Below are positions 19,131-30,966 of a stretch of DNA of 64,000 nt, one piece after another; position 1 is the stretch's first letter, and the number at the start of each line of letters is the position of its first letter. The stretch is from Ganoderma boninense (lineage: Eukaryota > Basidiomycota > Agaricomycetes > Polyporales > Polyporaceae): the NCBI GenBank assembly GCA_002900995.3, contig CM035314.1, positions 1,969,372 through 2,033,371 on the forward strand, given 5' to 3'. Both the position numbers and the translations under genes were made by a program. The notes beneath the pieces are model-generated. The model searched no databases. It saw only the letters and a list, made by a program, of their open reading frames with translations, and was not told the origin of the DNA.

Positions 19131-20053
19131 ATTCGATGCGAATTATCAGGCACTAACTCCTTGGTTAGAAACCTGTGTCGCTCAGATTCGCTGCCTGAGT
19201 GTACGATATATTGGCGGAGGACATTGGCACCTCAATAGAGCCCGATCCGATACGTCAAGTTCCTGGGGACGCCCGCGGAGGGCGGAACATCGTCCGGAAC
19301 GCGCAATGGTACAGGGACACAGTTCGATGGTTCCTACTTCCCACGACTGCCCCAACCCTCCTGTGTTGTATGCCAAGACTGCGCATGGCGTTTCGGTACC
19401 GGTCCCGAAGCAGCTCACGTCTCTAACAGTCCGGGATCGTCCTCGCACGAATGATATGTGGGTTATACCTGCTTCTTGTAGGTGCAAATGAGAGGACTAT
19501 CCATGCATTCACCCGAGTTGATCCGTTCTGCAGGGGTAGCTGGCGATCCGCGCGCCCCCCCAACGACACGCATGAGCTGTCACCTCACATGCGGTTCGCA
19601 AGGCGCGCACGTCTCAAAGTATGCTAGGTTGGACCCTGTAGTAAGAGCACCATGCAAACGCCCCTATTATCGTTAGATTTGTGCCTGATATCCTGCTACA
19701 GACTGGTTTACGAGTCATGACTCGGAACTCGCCGATCGCTATCTCAACTACTGGGCAGTGTAGCTCAAGTTACGGGATCCGGGCAGCGTTGAATGTTCCC
19801 AGCGTATTGTGCTGCATTCTCACGTAGGGCGCCGTATACCACATTCTGTGCGCCAGAACGTACATTACTGCACAGGCACTCTCACGTCGCCCGATCAGTG
19901 GTCGCTGCGGGATTTCGTGGGGCGTCGCCGTGAAACGGAGAGCGCGGCGTAAGTTTGCCTCTGTGCCAACCAAATGCCCACACTTGTATGTTCTCACTGA
20001 CTTCGTTTCAGTCAACTGTAGCTGGCATGTCCCCTCGCCTAGTCTGGGGCCAG

Positions 20054-20060
20054 TATAAAA
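20054..20060 (+). promoter_or_regulatory. TATA box of DWLS-3
   Basis: TATAAAA lies 113 bp upstream of the DWLS-3 start, matching the spacing in front of DWLS-1 (112) and DWLS-2 (107). The promoter looks intact although the reading frame is not. Confidence 0.6.
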
Positions 20061-20166
20061 CGATCCGTCGGGTGCGCGACCAACCTCCATCCCATATCCC
20101 GGACTCGCACCTCCGCACCTATTCCTCCCTACTGCCTCGAACCGCCAAAGCCAGCCGTACAACACC

Positions 20167-20413
20167 ATGCCGCGCACCTCCGTCATCCTCATCGTCTCTC
20201 TCCTCGCTGCCATCCTCTCGCCGCTGGCCGTGGCTACCCCCGATTCGCGTCTCCACAATCACCTCCTTTGTCCCGAGAGACGATGCGCCTACCACCAGTG
20301 CGTACCTTAGTAGAGCATTTTTCGTCCTTCGACTGACATAGTCACTCCAGCGACAGCATCCACAGCTGCATTTACACCACCTCTCCTGTTGATCCCGAAT
20401 GGCTCAGCTGAAG
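20167..20413 (+). pseudogene. DWLS family copy 3, frameshifted
   Basis: The first 25 codons match DWLS-2 (signal peptide ILIVSLLAAILSPLAVATP). A single extra base just after ACCCCC, relative to copy 2, then throws the frame, which stops after 47 codons. Restoring alignment with copy 2 shows the expected TSFV.RDDAP region, a 53-base intron position (GTGCGT to CTCCAG) and the terminal GAATGGCTCAGCTGA, which reads EWLS-stop only in a further shifted frame. Two frame breaks in so short a gene suggest a pseudogene, but indel errors occur elsewhere in this window and cannot be excluded. Confidence 0.6.
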
Positions 20414-20837
20414 TGCTATGCCGGTGCGCACGTATTGTACCAAACTGTTCAAGTTTGGCCATGCTCACCAAGATCCAGTATATGATTCAGAACGCACAAG
20501 GTGCATAGTCCCCTCGTCGTGGCGGCGCGGGTCTCGTGAACCCAATTCCATCCCTGCATATATCTTAGCTCTCCGCACTTCGTTCTCGGCTGCGGATAAT
20601 GGATAAGGCAGCCAGCCGAACTTGTCTCCGTGTACATGCTCTAGTCAACAGAATACCGGGATGCCACCCGGTTCCATAGTTCCGTTCCCTCGTAGCGTAT
20701 TGACATGTATTACTCCCCAGTCACCTGTATACTAATGAATGATCGTTCAAAAATATTCAAGAAAGAGTCCCAAAATCAGTGCACTGTATGGAACACGACG
20801 ACACAGGAGAAACTCACCTTTGCCCAGGCTCGCAATC

Positions 20838-22163
20838 TCACCACTCCCCCAGAGAGTCGTCGATCCGCACTCGACCCTGCGCCGCCGACCGGAGGCTCCG
20901 CAAGCCAGCCGCCGCCGTCATCCTGAGCATTGCGAGCCTCTGCACACCTAGCTTCTGCTTCGCGACGCCCAAGTCAAGCACGAACGTCATCTGCGTCCGT
21001 CGCGCCAGCTCGCCCGTGAACGCCTCCGCGAAATCGTGGATCCGGTTCCGGTACCCTTCCCCGTGCTCGTGGCTGACGCCAACAACGACGAAGCGTGCCT
21101 CGCGGACGCTCTCGGGCAGCGCGGCGAAGACGCTGGCGAGGTGTGGCTCAAGGCGGCGCCCTCGCAGATGGAACGTCTCGAGCCCGCGCATGCTCGCCAG
21201 TTGCAGGCTGCGGTATTCGGTGAAATCTGATAAGAATCACAACGGTGGGGTGAGCGTGACAGTCATGCACGCATACGGAGAACGGCGTGTAAGTACCCAC
21301 TGTATGAACGCTCGAATATCGGGAGGGGCCCGAGGATGAATGTGCGCAGGTGCTGGTGCGCAGGGAGTGAAGCCACCATCCTGCCGAACCCCACCATATC
21401 GGCGGACGGCATTCCGGCCCTGGTACAGTCGAGCACGTTGTCGTCGTACCAGAATGTGCGCAGGGCGTTGGCCGGGCCGAGCGCTTTCAGGAGGGTTTCG
21501 ACGATCGAGAACGGGATGTCGAAGGTGTGGAGATATTGCACTGCGACGCGAACGGGGCCGAGCGCCCAGCCGGAGATCGGGCGCGTTGAGTATGTAGTTG
21601 TATTCTTCGCGCGCTAATGAGCTGGAGGCGAGGAAGAGCGTCAGGATCGAGGAGAACAGCCCGAGGATGCGGAAAAGATGAGTGTAGTTGGACATCGTAG
21701 CGCCGCATTCTAAGAGCCGGAGCTCCTCAAGGTCGAACGGCCCCTTTCGCAGCGGCCATGGGGGAATTCCTCGTTCAAGGCCAGCAGGAGTGAGAACTTG
21801 GAGGCCTGCCTCAGCGTCATATCTATAGTGTTGGGCAGCCTGACGACCGGCGTTAGGCGAGCCTGTGTAGAATCTAACTTTATGGAGGGATAGGCGGCGT
21901 AGTTGGGGAAGATCACCAAGTAAGGCCTTCAGTGCTTTGAAGGTGAAGCAATGGATCCGTTCGCCGAAAATGGTGAGCTGACGAATGTGGACGCTCACGT
22001 CTTGGGTTGTGACAATGGTGTGGAAGGCGACTTCAAATCGCCTCGCGCCCTTAATAGTGCAGGACCGGAACAGATGGAGACGGCTGGTAGGCAACCAGGA
22101 GTGAGAGACGAGGGCACAAGCGAGGAGCGATTTAACGTCGTCGTGTAAGAAGTCGATAATCAT
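20838..22163 (-). CDS. F-box protein, paralogue B (one frame break)
   Basis: The sequence parallels paralogue A over its whole length. It has the F-box helix region from the ATG at 22163 (MIIDFLHDDVKSLLACALVSHSWLP), the LGDLPQLRRLSL repeat, LEELRLLE, the LRTFILGPLPIFERS block, then the intron and a last exon with GLETFHLRGRRLEPHLASVFAALPE and FVLDLGVA. The frame changes by one base near 21585 (an extra base in AACGCG relative to paralogue A), so translation as written would abort. The codons before 22163 (PPELTD) also match the family, so the true start is probably in an upstream exon that I could not place. It is convergent with DWLS-3. It is an SCF substrate receptor by family, if functional. 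Confidence 0.6.
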
Positions 22164-22892
22164 GTCTGTGAGTTCTGGGGGTATGTGGACTCTGCTCCTT
22201 GTGTTGTTACCGCGGGCTTAGTACGTGCGTGCCATGCCGTTTCAGATGGTGATCAGGAAGAAAGGATCGAGCTATGTGGCAGAAGTCGACTCAGCCCATG
22301 CTCAAGAGCACTGGCACCAACCCTGTCTCACGTTCGAAGCGCGAGTCTACCGCAGCACAGGTACTTGGCAGCTTCAAGTTCCATCCCGTAAACCTACTCG
22401 CACACACGTGAGCATCATTCCTTTAATTCACAGCGAAAAAGAGGAGGAAACATATCGCGTTTCTTTGGAAAGGAGTCGAGGTTCTGGGTCTATCGCTGCA
22501 CTGGAGTATACGTAATGTAGTACTAGTAATCGCCATGGTAGATAATAATATGAAGAGTATCCTGGCAGTGCCGGATGAGAGAGGCAACTCGGTCAGCGGA
22601 TCAAAGCGGGTGGATGCGTCCGGCGAATGCCGACGGCGGTTTTCTGCGGTCTGACTCGCCTGCCGCCTCTCAGGCTCCCTCGACCGAGAACTACGACGAG
22701 CTCATCCCTAAGCCTTCATGTCATCAATTCTATGCTCAAGATGTTGTAACATTAGAACCTAGCCTCGACTGACACGACCTCCTTCACGCACCAGCTGCTC
22801 CCCAGCTCAGGCTCAGGACGAGTACTGCGTTAAAGACCGCGGACGCCTGGCACTTCGTCCTCAACGTTGCCCACGATGTCACCTGAAGGCCG
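22164..22892. other. Spacer between divergent F-box B and hydrolase genes
   Basis: It should hold the 5' ends and promoters of both neighbouring genes. The first exon of each is not resolved. Open frames such as 22225-22515 have no recognisable motif. Confidence 0.35.
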
Positions 22893-24136
22893 TTGGATCA
22901 ATTAACCAGGAGTCGATTGGGCGTATTTCATGACACCGGGGCTCCACGAGATAGCACTGATTTTACGACTTTGGTGATTCTACACGGACACAACTGGCAC
23001 GGAGGTACGCAGACCCTGCTCTTACACTCGCGCCAAAGTCTACTCAATACCCCACCTCCCCATCGCAGGTACATTTTCGCGACTCATCCCTCTCGCAGCC
23101 CGCTACAACGCCCGTCTTATCCTGTTGAATCGCCGCGATTACCCCGGGAGCACCCCATACACCGACGAGGAGCGCGCGATGGTCGCGAAGCTCACTCCGG
23201 ACGACTCAGAGGACGCAGCGACGCTAGCCAAAGCACGCGTGAGGTTCGGGAACTTCCTCAGGGATCGCGCACGCGAGCTATTCGACTTCCTCGAGGACCT
23301 CGTCCGGCGCGGCGACATCCCGCCCGCGCAGCACGCCAGGAATGCCGGGGGGATCGTCGTCGCAGGCTGGTCGCTCAGCGCGCTCTGGATGACGTCGCTC
23401 CTAGCGTACGCACCGTCCTTCCCCGTGAATGACATCGAGCTGTCTGCGTACGTGAGGCGTGTAGTCGTGTTTGGTACGTCCCGCCCCTGGGCATCTGCGT
23501 CAACGCTGATCCTTACGGTCTGTGTCTCGCTTGGACAATGGCAGATACGGGCAACATCGTGATGGGCTACCCCCGGCGCGCCGATATGTACGTCCGCGCC
23601 TTCGACCCGCGGCTGCCCCCCGAGGAGCGCGCGGCGGCGTACGACGTGTGGGACCGCGCGCTCGCGATCAGCAGCTACTATCCGCACGGCGGCACCTTGG
23701 ACACGATCGCGGTGCAGCCGCTCGACGACCCTCCCCCGACGCTGAGCACGCTGGGTGCTGAGAGCGCGCGAAACATGACATTCCAGGCCGGAGGGGAGAC
23801 TTGGATTCGAGAATCATGCTTACCGGAATCCAGCTGGGGCTGTTCATGGCCATCCGGCACTGCGCACTCGTGCTTCCCAAGGATGGAGCTGGCATATCCC
23901 AAGAGGATGGGGTCGGGGACGCGTGGAGGGACGTAGAGGCGCGCTTCGTGTGGGGCGGGAGATCCCTGCCTGAGGTGTCTCATGCGATGTTGACGCTGCG
24001 GTCCGAACTCGAGACGGCGAAGGAGAGGGGGGACTCACTTCGGAAGGTGAAACTCGTGACGGTAACGGATGGAAATCACTTCGTACGTGGGTTCCAGAGC
24101 GGCGGGCGAGACGTCACGCTGACAATGTTCGTCTAA
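22893..24136 (+). CDS. Alpha/beta hydrolase fold protein (frame break in 3' part)
   Basis: Exons run to 23003, from 23069 to 23473, and from 23545 on, with GTACGC and GTACGT donors. Features are HDTGAPRDSTDFTTLVILHG (oxyanion-side HG), LLNRRDYPGSTPYTDEER, the nucleophile elbow VAGWSLSA and, near the C-terminus, VTDGNHFVRG with the likely catalytic His. These motifs mark a widespread Agaricomycete hydrolase family of unknown substrate. The frame changes by one base between 23760 and 23800: before it the protein reads ALAISSYYPHGG, and after it, in another frame, VEARFVWGGRSLPEV and the His motif, ending at 24136. No intron explains this well. The start codon is not resolved; the first coding segment begins without ATG near 22893, so an upstream exon is likely. 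Confidence 0.65.
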
Positions 24137-26807
24137 GGTTCATTGGGATCACCCTGAGCACGCGATGCGTGCCCTGCTAGGAGAAGATGAGGTGGTCTGA
24201 GCGGCAATAATTGTGGAAGAACTGCGGGAACTTGAAGACGAACATAGCGAAGTCCATCTCGATTGTATTTGTACGTGTTCTAGGTTTCGGATTATCTGCG
24301 ACAAATGTGCGGCTCAGGACTCTATTGGCAAAGCCTTGCAGACTGCAGCCTCTCATCGCTCAACGGGAGCCATTCCGCAGTTCCCTTCGAACTCGCTCTG
24401 CGAACTTGAACATCTTGCTGCGGTAGAACCTTCTGCGCGTCGAAAAGAAAACGTTCTCGAGGCATGATTTGCCGCACAAACCTACGTCAAGATATTGCAT
24501 ATGAGAATGCTTGCGAAGAGAGGAGATGAAGACGGTACTGCTGATGTCGTCAGCTCAAACACGATGCTCCGGGTTCCAAGTCCAACAGCGTTCATTGGCG
24601 CTTATTCTAGCTCCAAACTTCTTTCCCAGCCACAACCGCCACTCACAAGCATCTCGGGTGGTACACGCTCTCGGATGTCCACGTTATCAAAGCTAATCGA
24701 CGGGAGGGCATACAACAAGGTTTTCAGGCGCTGATGATGGTCCGAGCAAGGGAGAACCGATATAGCAGTGAGGCGATAAGTCGTGCTTGCTCTCTCAGGC
24801 TCGCTTGCTGTGGGCCGATTCCTCTGCTTAGGAAGGGCGAGTTCACAATAAGGTTGTTTGGATGTGGAACTAATCGAGCAAGCAGGACTCCACCTGGAAC
24901 CCCATCAATCTGGGTTAACACACAGCGTGCGCTTGTGGCAAGAAAGTTGGACGCGCTCCTGGCTGTGCTCGTCATGGTACGACCTTCAAGTTCGCTATTT
25001 ATGTTTTCAAGTTGCAGTCTCCGCAGGCTCAATCCCATGGTTCTGCGCAGTTGTGACGGCGGCGTTGTGGTTGACCAGGGTCACCAGATCCGCTCGGTGT
25101 CCCCATGGCTCGGCGTGTAGTATATTCACCGATGTATGCATCGCACGACGACGTCGCGGACATTACATCCCTGAACAACGCTCTGGATCGCATCTCTGCG
25201 ATCCACCCTCGCGCTGGTCCCTCGACGAGATGGAAAGAATGTGGCAAGCGTCTTCGAAACATGGCAAGGTTCGCAACTTGCACAGCCTCCGCGTCGGCGG
25301 ATCTGAACTGTAACACAATCTCGTCGGACCACAGCGCAACGCCACAGTCGTCCCCTTGATCGCATGCGGCCATGCTGCGAAGGCGTGGCATGAACCACCA
25401 TCGTCAGCTTCCAGTCGTCTTCCGTTCTATATTCGCCGTGGACACACGGACGGCTATTTTCTACCTCGTCCCAGCTCTAGTGCAGTGCACCATTGATCGA
25501 GCCTTCCCCTCCAGTCACAGGCTGCAACCGGCACACGCCGGCCAGATGTTCAGTGGAGGTTGATCATCGCGCGCACGCCTCAAAGCTGTCCTCTGTTGTT
25601 CCCTGTGTAGGCAGGTGCATAGCGAGCAACTGCGACCTTCCCGGATGTCAAGGAATCCCCGAGAATTCCGTTCACGGCCTTGTTTCTGTCGTCATCCGCC
25701 ACCTTGTTTTTGGCGTCTGCTTCCTTGGATGCCGACTTCGCTTCCTGCCACCGCCCTTGGCGTATACGTAGAAGCGAACGGCGGTGCGGACGGCGCGAAG
25801 AGGAGAGCCATCAGTGACAGGCATTGACTCGGAGTTGGATCCTCGGACTTGAGCCTCTCCCTCGCTTCGGCGCACTGGCCAATAATATTCCCCACCGCCT
25901 CCGAGTTCCACCTGGTGAGTCAACCCGAGTAAGGACGTTCTGTGGTTGCGGATTGTACTGCAGCTAGTGACCCAGCAGTTATTCTAGGACTTCGCCTGCC
26001 ATACTCGGAGCTTCACACCAACCTCTCGCGAGATGTCGACATGTTCTCGCGACGCAGTTCCACGCGCACACTCGAACTCCGCGAACGCGCAGCGCGCGCG
26101 GACCAAAGCTGTGACACAAACCACAGATGCTCATTGCTATCATCGCTGCCCTAGATCTGATCCCCCCAGCCCAACTGCATCCCGGCGGGCCTCTCGTCGT
26201 GAGAAGTCGCGCTGGCCACCCGGTTCCCAGTTACCCTAATCAGGTAACGTAGAACGTTCGCGCACCGTATCTCGCCGCAGCAGCATGGGCGAATGGTCTA
26301 ATCCTGCTTCTCCCTTTAGGTTTCGTGACATATGCACAGGCGTTTCCAGGGAACTTCGGAGCCGTCATCCCTGTCCTTGTCCCTGCCCCACCCCTCGCAC
26401 TCCCTCCGCGCCGAGTGGGAGCGCCACGCACTGCTTGAGCACCTGCTGCAGGAGCATCCTGCCATATTGAGATGCTCAGACGAGATTCGAACACTCCGCG
26501 ATGGTGCCAGTGCTGGCCTTGCTACGCCCCGGGCTGGGTGGACTGTGCACGCTGGTGTATGCGGACGCCACGATGTCGGTACCGTGGGGCATACCCTCGT
26601 CTCCGCGCGCGCGGAGCAGCTGCTGGAGCCACGCAGCCAGCAGCCAGCAGCCGCGCCCATTCCCTTCCAGGATGACGGGCTGTGGGTTACGGGGTGCGGG
26701 TTACGTGTCCCAGGAGACGACGGCTCACGAATCCGGTGACGATCGTTTCTCAGGGCAATATCTTACAGCTTCGCCGTGTTCCCTCCCACGTCCCACCAGG
26801 ACCAGTA
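24137..26807. other. Gene-poor 2.7 kb without recognised gene
   Basis: Several open frames of 60 to 150 residues lie on both strands (24213-24467 plus, 24858-25313 plus, 25029-25391 minus, 26332-26739 plus), but none shows a domain, consistent splice sites or family resemblance that I recognise. By analogy with copies A and B, this stretch upstream of DWLS-4 could contain diverged remains of the duplicated upstream block. I could not align it convincingly by eye. Confidence 0.4.
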
Positions 26808-26816
26808 CATAAAGCC
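26808..26816 (+). promoter_or_regulatory. TATA-like box of DWLS-4
   Basis: TACATAAAG lies 161 bp upstream of the DWLS-4 ATG, somewhat farther than in the other copies because of an inserted C-rich stretch (26881-26945). The pyrimidine-rich tract before the start codon is typical of highly expressed fungal genes. Confidence 0.5.
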
Positions 26817-26968
26817 GCGACCCTGCGGCCATGTCTCGCTCCCCACAAACCTACCCCGCCGCAGTTCACCCGCTAGCTCGTTCATTCCTTCATCCCCCCC
26901 ATCCCCCCCCCCAAGCTCCCACCTCAACCCCAGCCGCAGCTACCCGCTACTTCTCTACTAGTAGTAAC

Positions 26969-27277
26969 ATGCCCCGCCTCGCCACCGCCCTCGTCCTTGC
27001 TGCCCTCTCGCTCGTCCTCGCCCCGCTCTCGATGGCCGGTCCCATCCCCCAGGTCCCGGGCTCGGCGTCTGCCGTTGCGATGGATGTCCCCCCGGTGGAG
27101 AGCCCCACCATCGCATTCACGCTCGGTGAGTCCGCTCTCCCATGAAGACGTGTGCGACTCAGAAGACTGACTTCCTGCTGTCATGTCATAGGCCCTGGTA
27201 GCCTCCCCCACCCCACGGCCAGCGGGCCAGCTGCGACGTCGTCCGGGCTTACGCTCGAGATGGACTGGCTCAGCTAG
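26969..27277 (+). CDS. Small secreted protein, DWLS family, copy 4
   Basis: Exons 26969-27125 and 27192-27277 with a 66-base GTGAGT...CATAG intron give 80 residues. Residues 1-23 are a signal peptide (LVLAALSLVLAPLSMA before GPIPQ). The mature part has no cysteine and ends LTLEMDWLS-stop. The phase-1 intron splits LG/GP as in copies 1 and 5, and exon 2 reads GPGSLPHPT, close to GPSELPHSS of copy 1 and GPSGLPQVS of copy 5. Unlike those copies, the intron contains an in-frame stop, so splicing is required; this supports the intron model for the family. The function is unknown. Confidence 0.75.
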
Positions 27278-27901
27278 GCGTCGTAACCACATAACCCCCA
27301 CTCTCCGCGCTGAGCGCCGGACATGTAAGCATATCGTTCCCCTTCTCTCTCTTTTCCTCCGCGGTAAGCTTACGGGCACGGTCATCATACAGCTGAAATT
27401 CTCTCAACATACCGTTCGCACCAAGACTAAGTACTCAAACCCGCCTATCTAATATTTATGCTCGCATACGCGCGTGTATCACTACCGCCACTCCTTCCCT
27501 TCGCATGTCCACCGTCCCCATGTTGCATTCTATTTAGTCGTTGTCACGACTGTACCATACTCCTTCGTTACAACCCCTCCCTCAGTATCTGTCTGTATCA
27601 ACTATCGCCTGTGCGCGTCGCCACTCCCTTCCTGTACTCTTTTTGTATCCACTACATACTCATACGCGCGCGTGAATGAATCCACTCCTTACCGCAACAA
27701 CCCCTTGCAACTTTTTTTTGGCCACAGACGAAGACAGACCCAAGACATCTAGCCGAACATGCAAACCCGCAAAAACCATCGTCCCCGCGAGACCGTCCGT
27801 CGACACAGCACCAGTCACAGGACACGATCCCCGGGCCCGGTAACTTGTACGTGCCTGTCCATCTATAATCAACTCCCCCAGCCGCCGCACGCACACCGCC
27901 C
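27278..27901. other. Intergenic region between convergent genes
   Basis: This pyrimidine-rich sequence probably holds the 3' UTRs of DWLS-4 and of the minus-strand SigF-like gene. No coding signal is evident. Confidence 0.5.
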
Positions 27902-28949
27902 TCAGATCGCGTTCAGGCCCTTGTCCTGCATCTCGCCCACCGCCTCCCGCGCGGCGTCCGCATACCCCCCGAAGCCATTCTTTTTGTGCTTCCTCCGCCG
28001 GTTCCCGTTCGTGCCCGCCGCCTGCGGGACCTTCGCCCCCGTCCCCGCCCCCGAAGCCCCCACCCCTTTCCCGCCCTCCTTCTCGTGCTCCCCCTCTCCC
28101 CCCTTCTCCCTCTCCCTCTCTTTCTCCTTCTCTCTCTCTGGCTCGCGCTCGCCCTCGGGGGTGGCGGGCGGGGTGGGCACGCGCCAGCAGCCGAGGACGC
28201 TGGAGAAGCCGAAGGCGAGCGCGCGGCACGCGAGGGTGGACGCGGCGAGCGCGGCGCGGACGACGGGCACGAGCGGGGGCGCGACGAGCATCGCGAGATC
28301 CGCCTGCTGGTAGAAGTCCTCGTGCGCCGCGATCAGGTAGCGCGTCTTGTCCGAGCTCTTGTCCTTCTCCGCCGGGCGCAGCGTCAGGTGTGTCACGAGC
28401 CTGTGGGTGTATGCGCATCCTTAGCGTGCTGCCGACGTCTGCGAGCCGGGCACCATGATACTGATACTTGGAGGGGAGGGGGAGGGGGTATATGGAGCGA
28501 CCGGGCTTGGAGGCAGGGGGGAGGCGGGCGAGTAGACATGTAAAGGAGAGGAATACACACCGTGCGGGACCAGCGGAGAGGGGCGACCAGCGGAGGTGGA
28601 AGGTCTGGGTGATGTCGAGGAAGACCTCGTGCTTGTCCCTGTTGTACGTCACGCTCTCGACGTCGAGGGTGTGGCTGGGCGACATGATGCGGTACCACTG
28701 GTAGATCGCGAGGAGGCTCTTGCGGTCGTGCGCCTCGCACACCGGATGGCGGAACTGCACGTCCGGCGCATAGTATCTGTGTGCACACGACCATCGTTAC
28801 ACGGACAACAAACAACCATGAGCTCCTGGAATCCGCGGGGTGACACTGATGAGGACGCACTTTTCGACGGCCTGCTTCTGGACCTCGGGGTCTGTGCTGG
28901 TGGTGAGGAGGTGGACGACGTGGGCGATCTCTCTCTCGGGGTGTTCCAT
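27902..28949 (-). CDS. SigF-like, NTF2-like domain protein
   Basis: Three exons (28949-28861, 28776-28561, 28400-27902) with GTGCGT and GTGTGT donors and CACAG acceptors join in frame to 267 residues. The N-terminus EREIAHVVHLLTTSTDPEVQ, the core FRHPVCEAHDRKSLLAIYQW, the LDITQTFHL strand, LTLRP, IAAHEDFYQQADLAMLVAPP and the GCWRVP segment are typical of the basidiomycete SigF-like NTF2-like family, an alpha+beta fold of unknown role. Residues of about 190-240 are a low-complexity Glu/Lys/Arg run (from the CT-rich tract at 28075-28145) followed by a basic RRRKHKK patch, possibly a nuclear signal. The coding frame is intact. It lies between DWLS-4 and F-box paralogue C. Confidence 0.85.
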
Positions 28950-29537
28950 CGTGGGCGCGAGTGCAGAGTCCAGTGCAGAGACACGGAATAGGAGACGTCC
29001 AATGGCTTGCGGCTGCCCCCTCGTGTGACACTCGACGCCCGTATTTAGTGACGTCATCCAACCTCACGTCCATTTCGGGCGTGCGATAGACGCTGTGGAG
29101 GACTGAGACTCACATGAAATCCTGCTATAACGCGTATTCCATAGGCATAAACCGCATCGCATCTGGGCATAACCAGAGTATGACTGGCCAGGGGCATTGG
29201 TTATCGCGTCTGCTCTGCGGGCTCCGAGTTTGTGGCTCACCGTGACGGTCCTCGGCTGTGCAGTACAAGAGCAGAGGCCCACCATATTCGCCGCAGGATG
29301 TGGCGCTAGTTAAGACCCGAGTATTGGAGGACAAGGGCAACGGATTGCATGAACGTTGTGCACAAAATGGATAGTTCGTGTGGGCATCCAACGCATCATG
29401 ATTATCATCACGCCTAGTCAGGAAACGCACCCGCAACCGCGGTGGAAAGAAGTGAGGGAAAATGGACACTTGACTACAACCGTAGCTGCGAACGAAGGAT
29501 CCATCTTCTCCCGCATGCAAGCATACGGTGAGAGCAA

Positions 29538-30966
29538 TCACTCTTCGACATCTGCGGTGTATCGCATCAGCCTTCCCTTCCCGCAAGCACGGAGAGTTGC
29601 AGAAAAGCACGCACCCCACCAATTCCTCTGCGTCTGCTCAGTCTCCACCACGAGCCTTCCCCGAGACCGTACGCCCGACAGAGCCCCTTCGACGAGCGCC
29701 TTCGCGTGCGCGACAATCTTGGGTTTCGACGCGACGGGATTGGGATTGTTGCAGCACGTCGACAGGTCGACGACGAGCGTCATGTCTGCGAAACGCGGCG
29801 CGGCGAACGCGGCGTCGAACGCAGCCCAGAGCCCGCCATCCGCGCGCCGCATGAGGCGCGTGAGCACGATGCGGACGCAGGAGACGCTCCGCGGGAGGTG
29901 CGCGACGAGCGCAGCGTGGTGGGGGAGGAGAATGTGCGTGCGGAGGACGAACTCGACGAGCCCGTCGAGGTGTCCGAGATTGAGGCGGCGCCACGGCGGA
30001 TTCGGGACTGCGAACGAAGAACGCCACCGCCACCCGTGGTCAGTTAGGCAAACCTCCCGGTCGACTACTACATAGCAAACACGCACTTGGGGCAACGTCA
30101 GGCATGTGCAGAGGTGGGTACCCATACGGCGGGGGCACGATCATCGGGAGCGGCCCGAAGATGAGCTTCCGCAGGCTCCCGTGCCGCCCGAGCGCGGCGG
30201 AGATGCGCCCGAGGAGCGCGACGTCCTCGGGCGTCCACCACACGAGCACGTCGTTGAGCCACAGCACGCGCAGCGCCGCCGCCGTGCGCGTCTCCACCAC
30301 GAGCTTCGCGACGACGGGCAGCGGGATGTCGGACGTGCGGAGCTCGCGCAGCGCGAGGTGCGCGGGGGCGGGCGCGCCGAGCCCGGGGACGCCGTCGGCG
30401 TGCAGGAGGCGGATGCGGCCGACGGTGAGGGAGAGGCGGCGGATGGAGGCGAAGAGCGCGAGGAAGCGCAGGAGGATGCCGAAGTCGTACGTGACGAGGT
30501 TCGAGGTGTCGATGTGGATCTCCTCGAGTGCGCCTGCGGGCGGTCTCTGCAGGAGCGGGAGCACGGGTAAGGCGGAAGCTTCCCCGCCTGCACGACGGGG
30601 GCGGTTCATTCCGAGGACGAATTGGGTGAGGTGGAGGACGCGCAGCCGAGGCAGGCGGGAGAGGAGGAGCGCGAAGTGGTCCCATTTCAGGGAGAGGTTT
30701 GTGATCTCCTCGCCGAGGATGATGAAGCGCTCGACGTACCACGCCACGTCGGGACAGGAGATGAGGAAGTCCACTGTGGCCTTGAGGAGACCGTATTGGC
30801 TGACAGTGAGAGAGCGGAACAGATGGAAGCGGCTGGGGTCAAGCCACGCGCTGCATACGAGAGCGCTAGCCTGGAGCGAGGTGCTGTCGTCGTGCAAGTG
30901 GTCGATGATGGCGTCCGTGAGTTCTTTGGGGAAGTCGTGAAAGTGAGAGCGCAGTTTGCCAGGCAT
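29538..30966 (-). CDS. F-box protein, paralogue C
   Basis: Exon 1 (30966-30087, GTGCGT donor) and exon 2 (30007-29538, GCAG acceptor) join in phase 1 to about 449 residues with no break. The F-box region is FPKELTDAIIDHLHDDS...ALVCSAWLDPSRFHLFRS. Leucine-rich repeats follow (LLSRLPRLRVLHLTQF, LALFASIRRLSLTVG, LRKLIFGPLPMI). The last exon has WRRLNLGHLDGLVEFVL and FADMTLVVDLSTC, matching the C-terminal block of A and B. Domain order and the phase-1 intron after the GPLP block match paralogues A and B, so the three are one family in this 15-kb stretch. It is much more GC-rich than A and B. Its expected role is as an SCF adaptor. Confidence 0.8.

Larger units (their letters stand above)
18890..20413 (+). 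repeat. Direct segmental duplication, copy B
   Basis: This is the partner of 13850-15396 in the same orientation about 5 kb away. It includes the membrane-protein relic, 1 kb of non-coding DNA, the TATA box and DWLS copy 3, and is followed by F-box paralogue B as copy A is followed by paralogue A. Confidence 0.75.

Noticed and set aside
28075..28145. CT microsatellite as an independent repeat feature
   Set aside because: It lies inside exon 3 of the SigF-like gene and encodes its Glu/Lys/Arg low-complexity run, so it is described there.
30098..30742. 214-codon Arg/Pro/Ala-rich frame, and similar plus-strand frames at 30104-30940
   Set aside because: They are shadow frames of the GC-rich F-box paralogue C, whose own frame has clear F-box and leucine-rich motifs.
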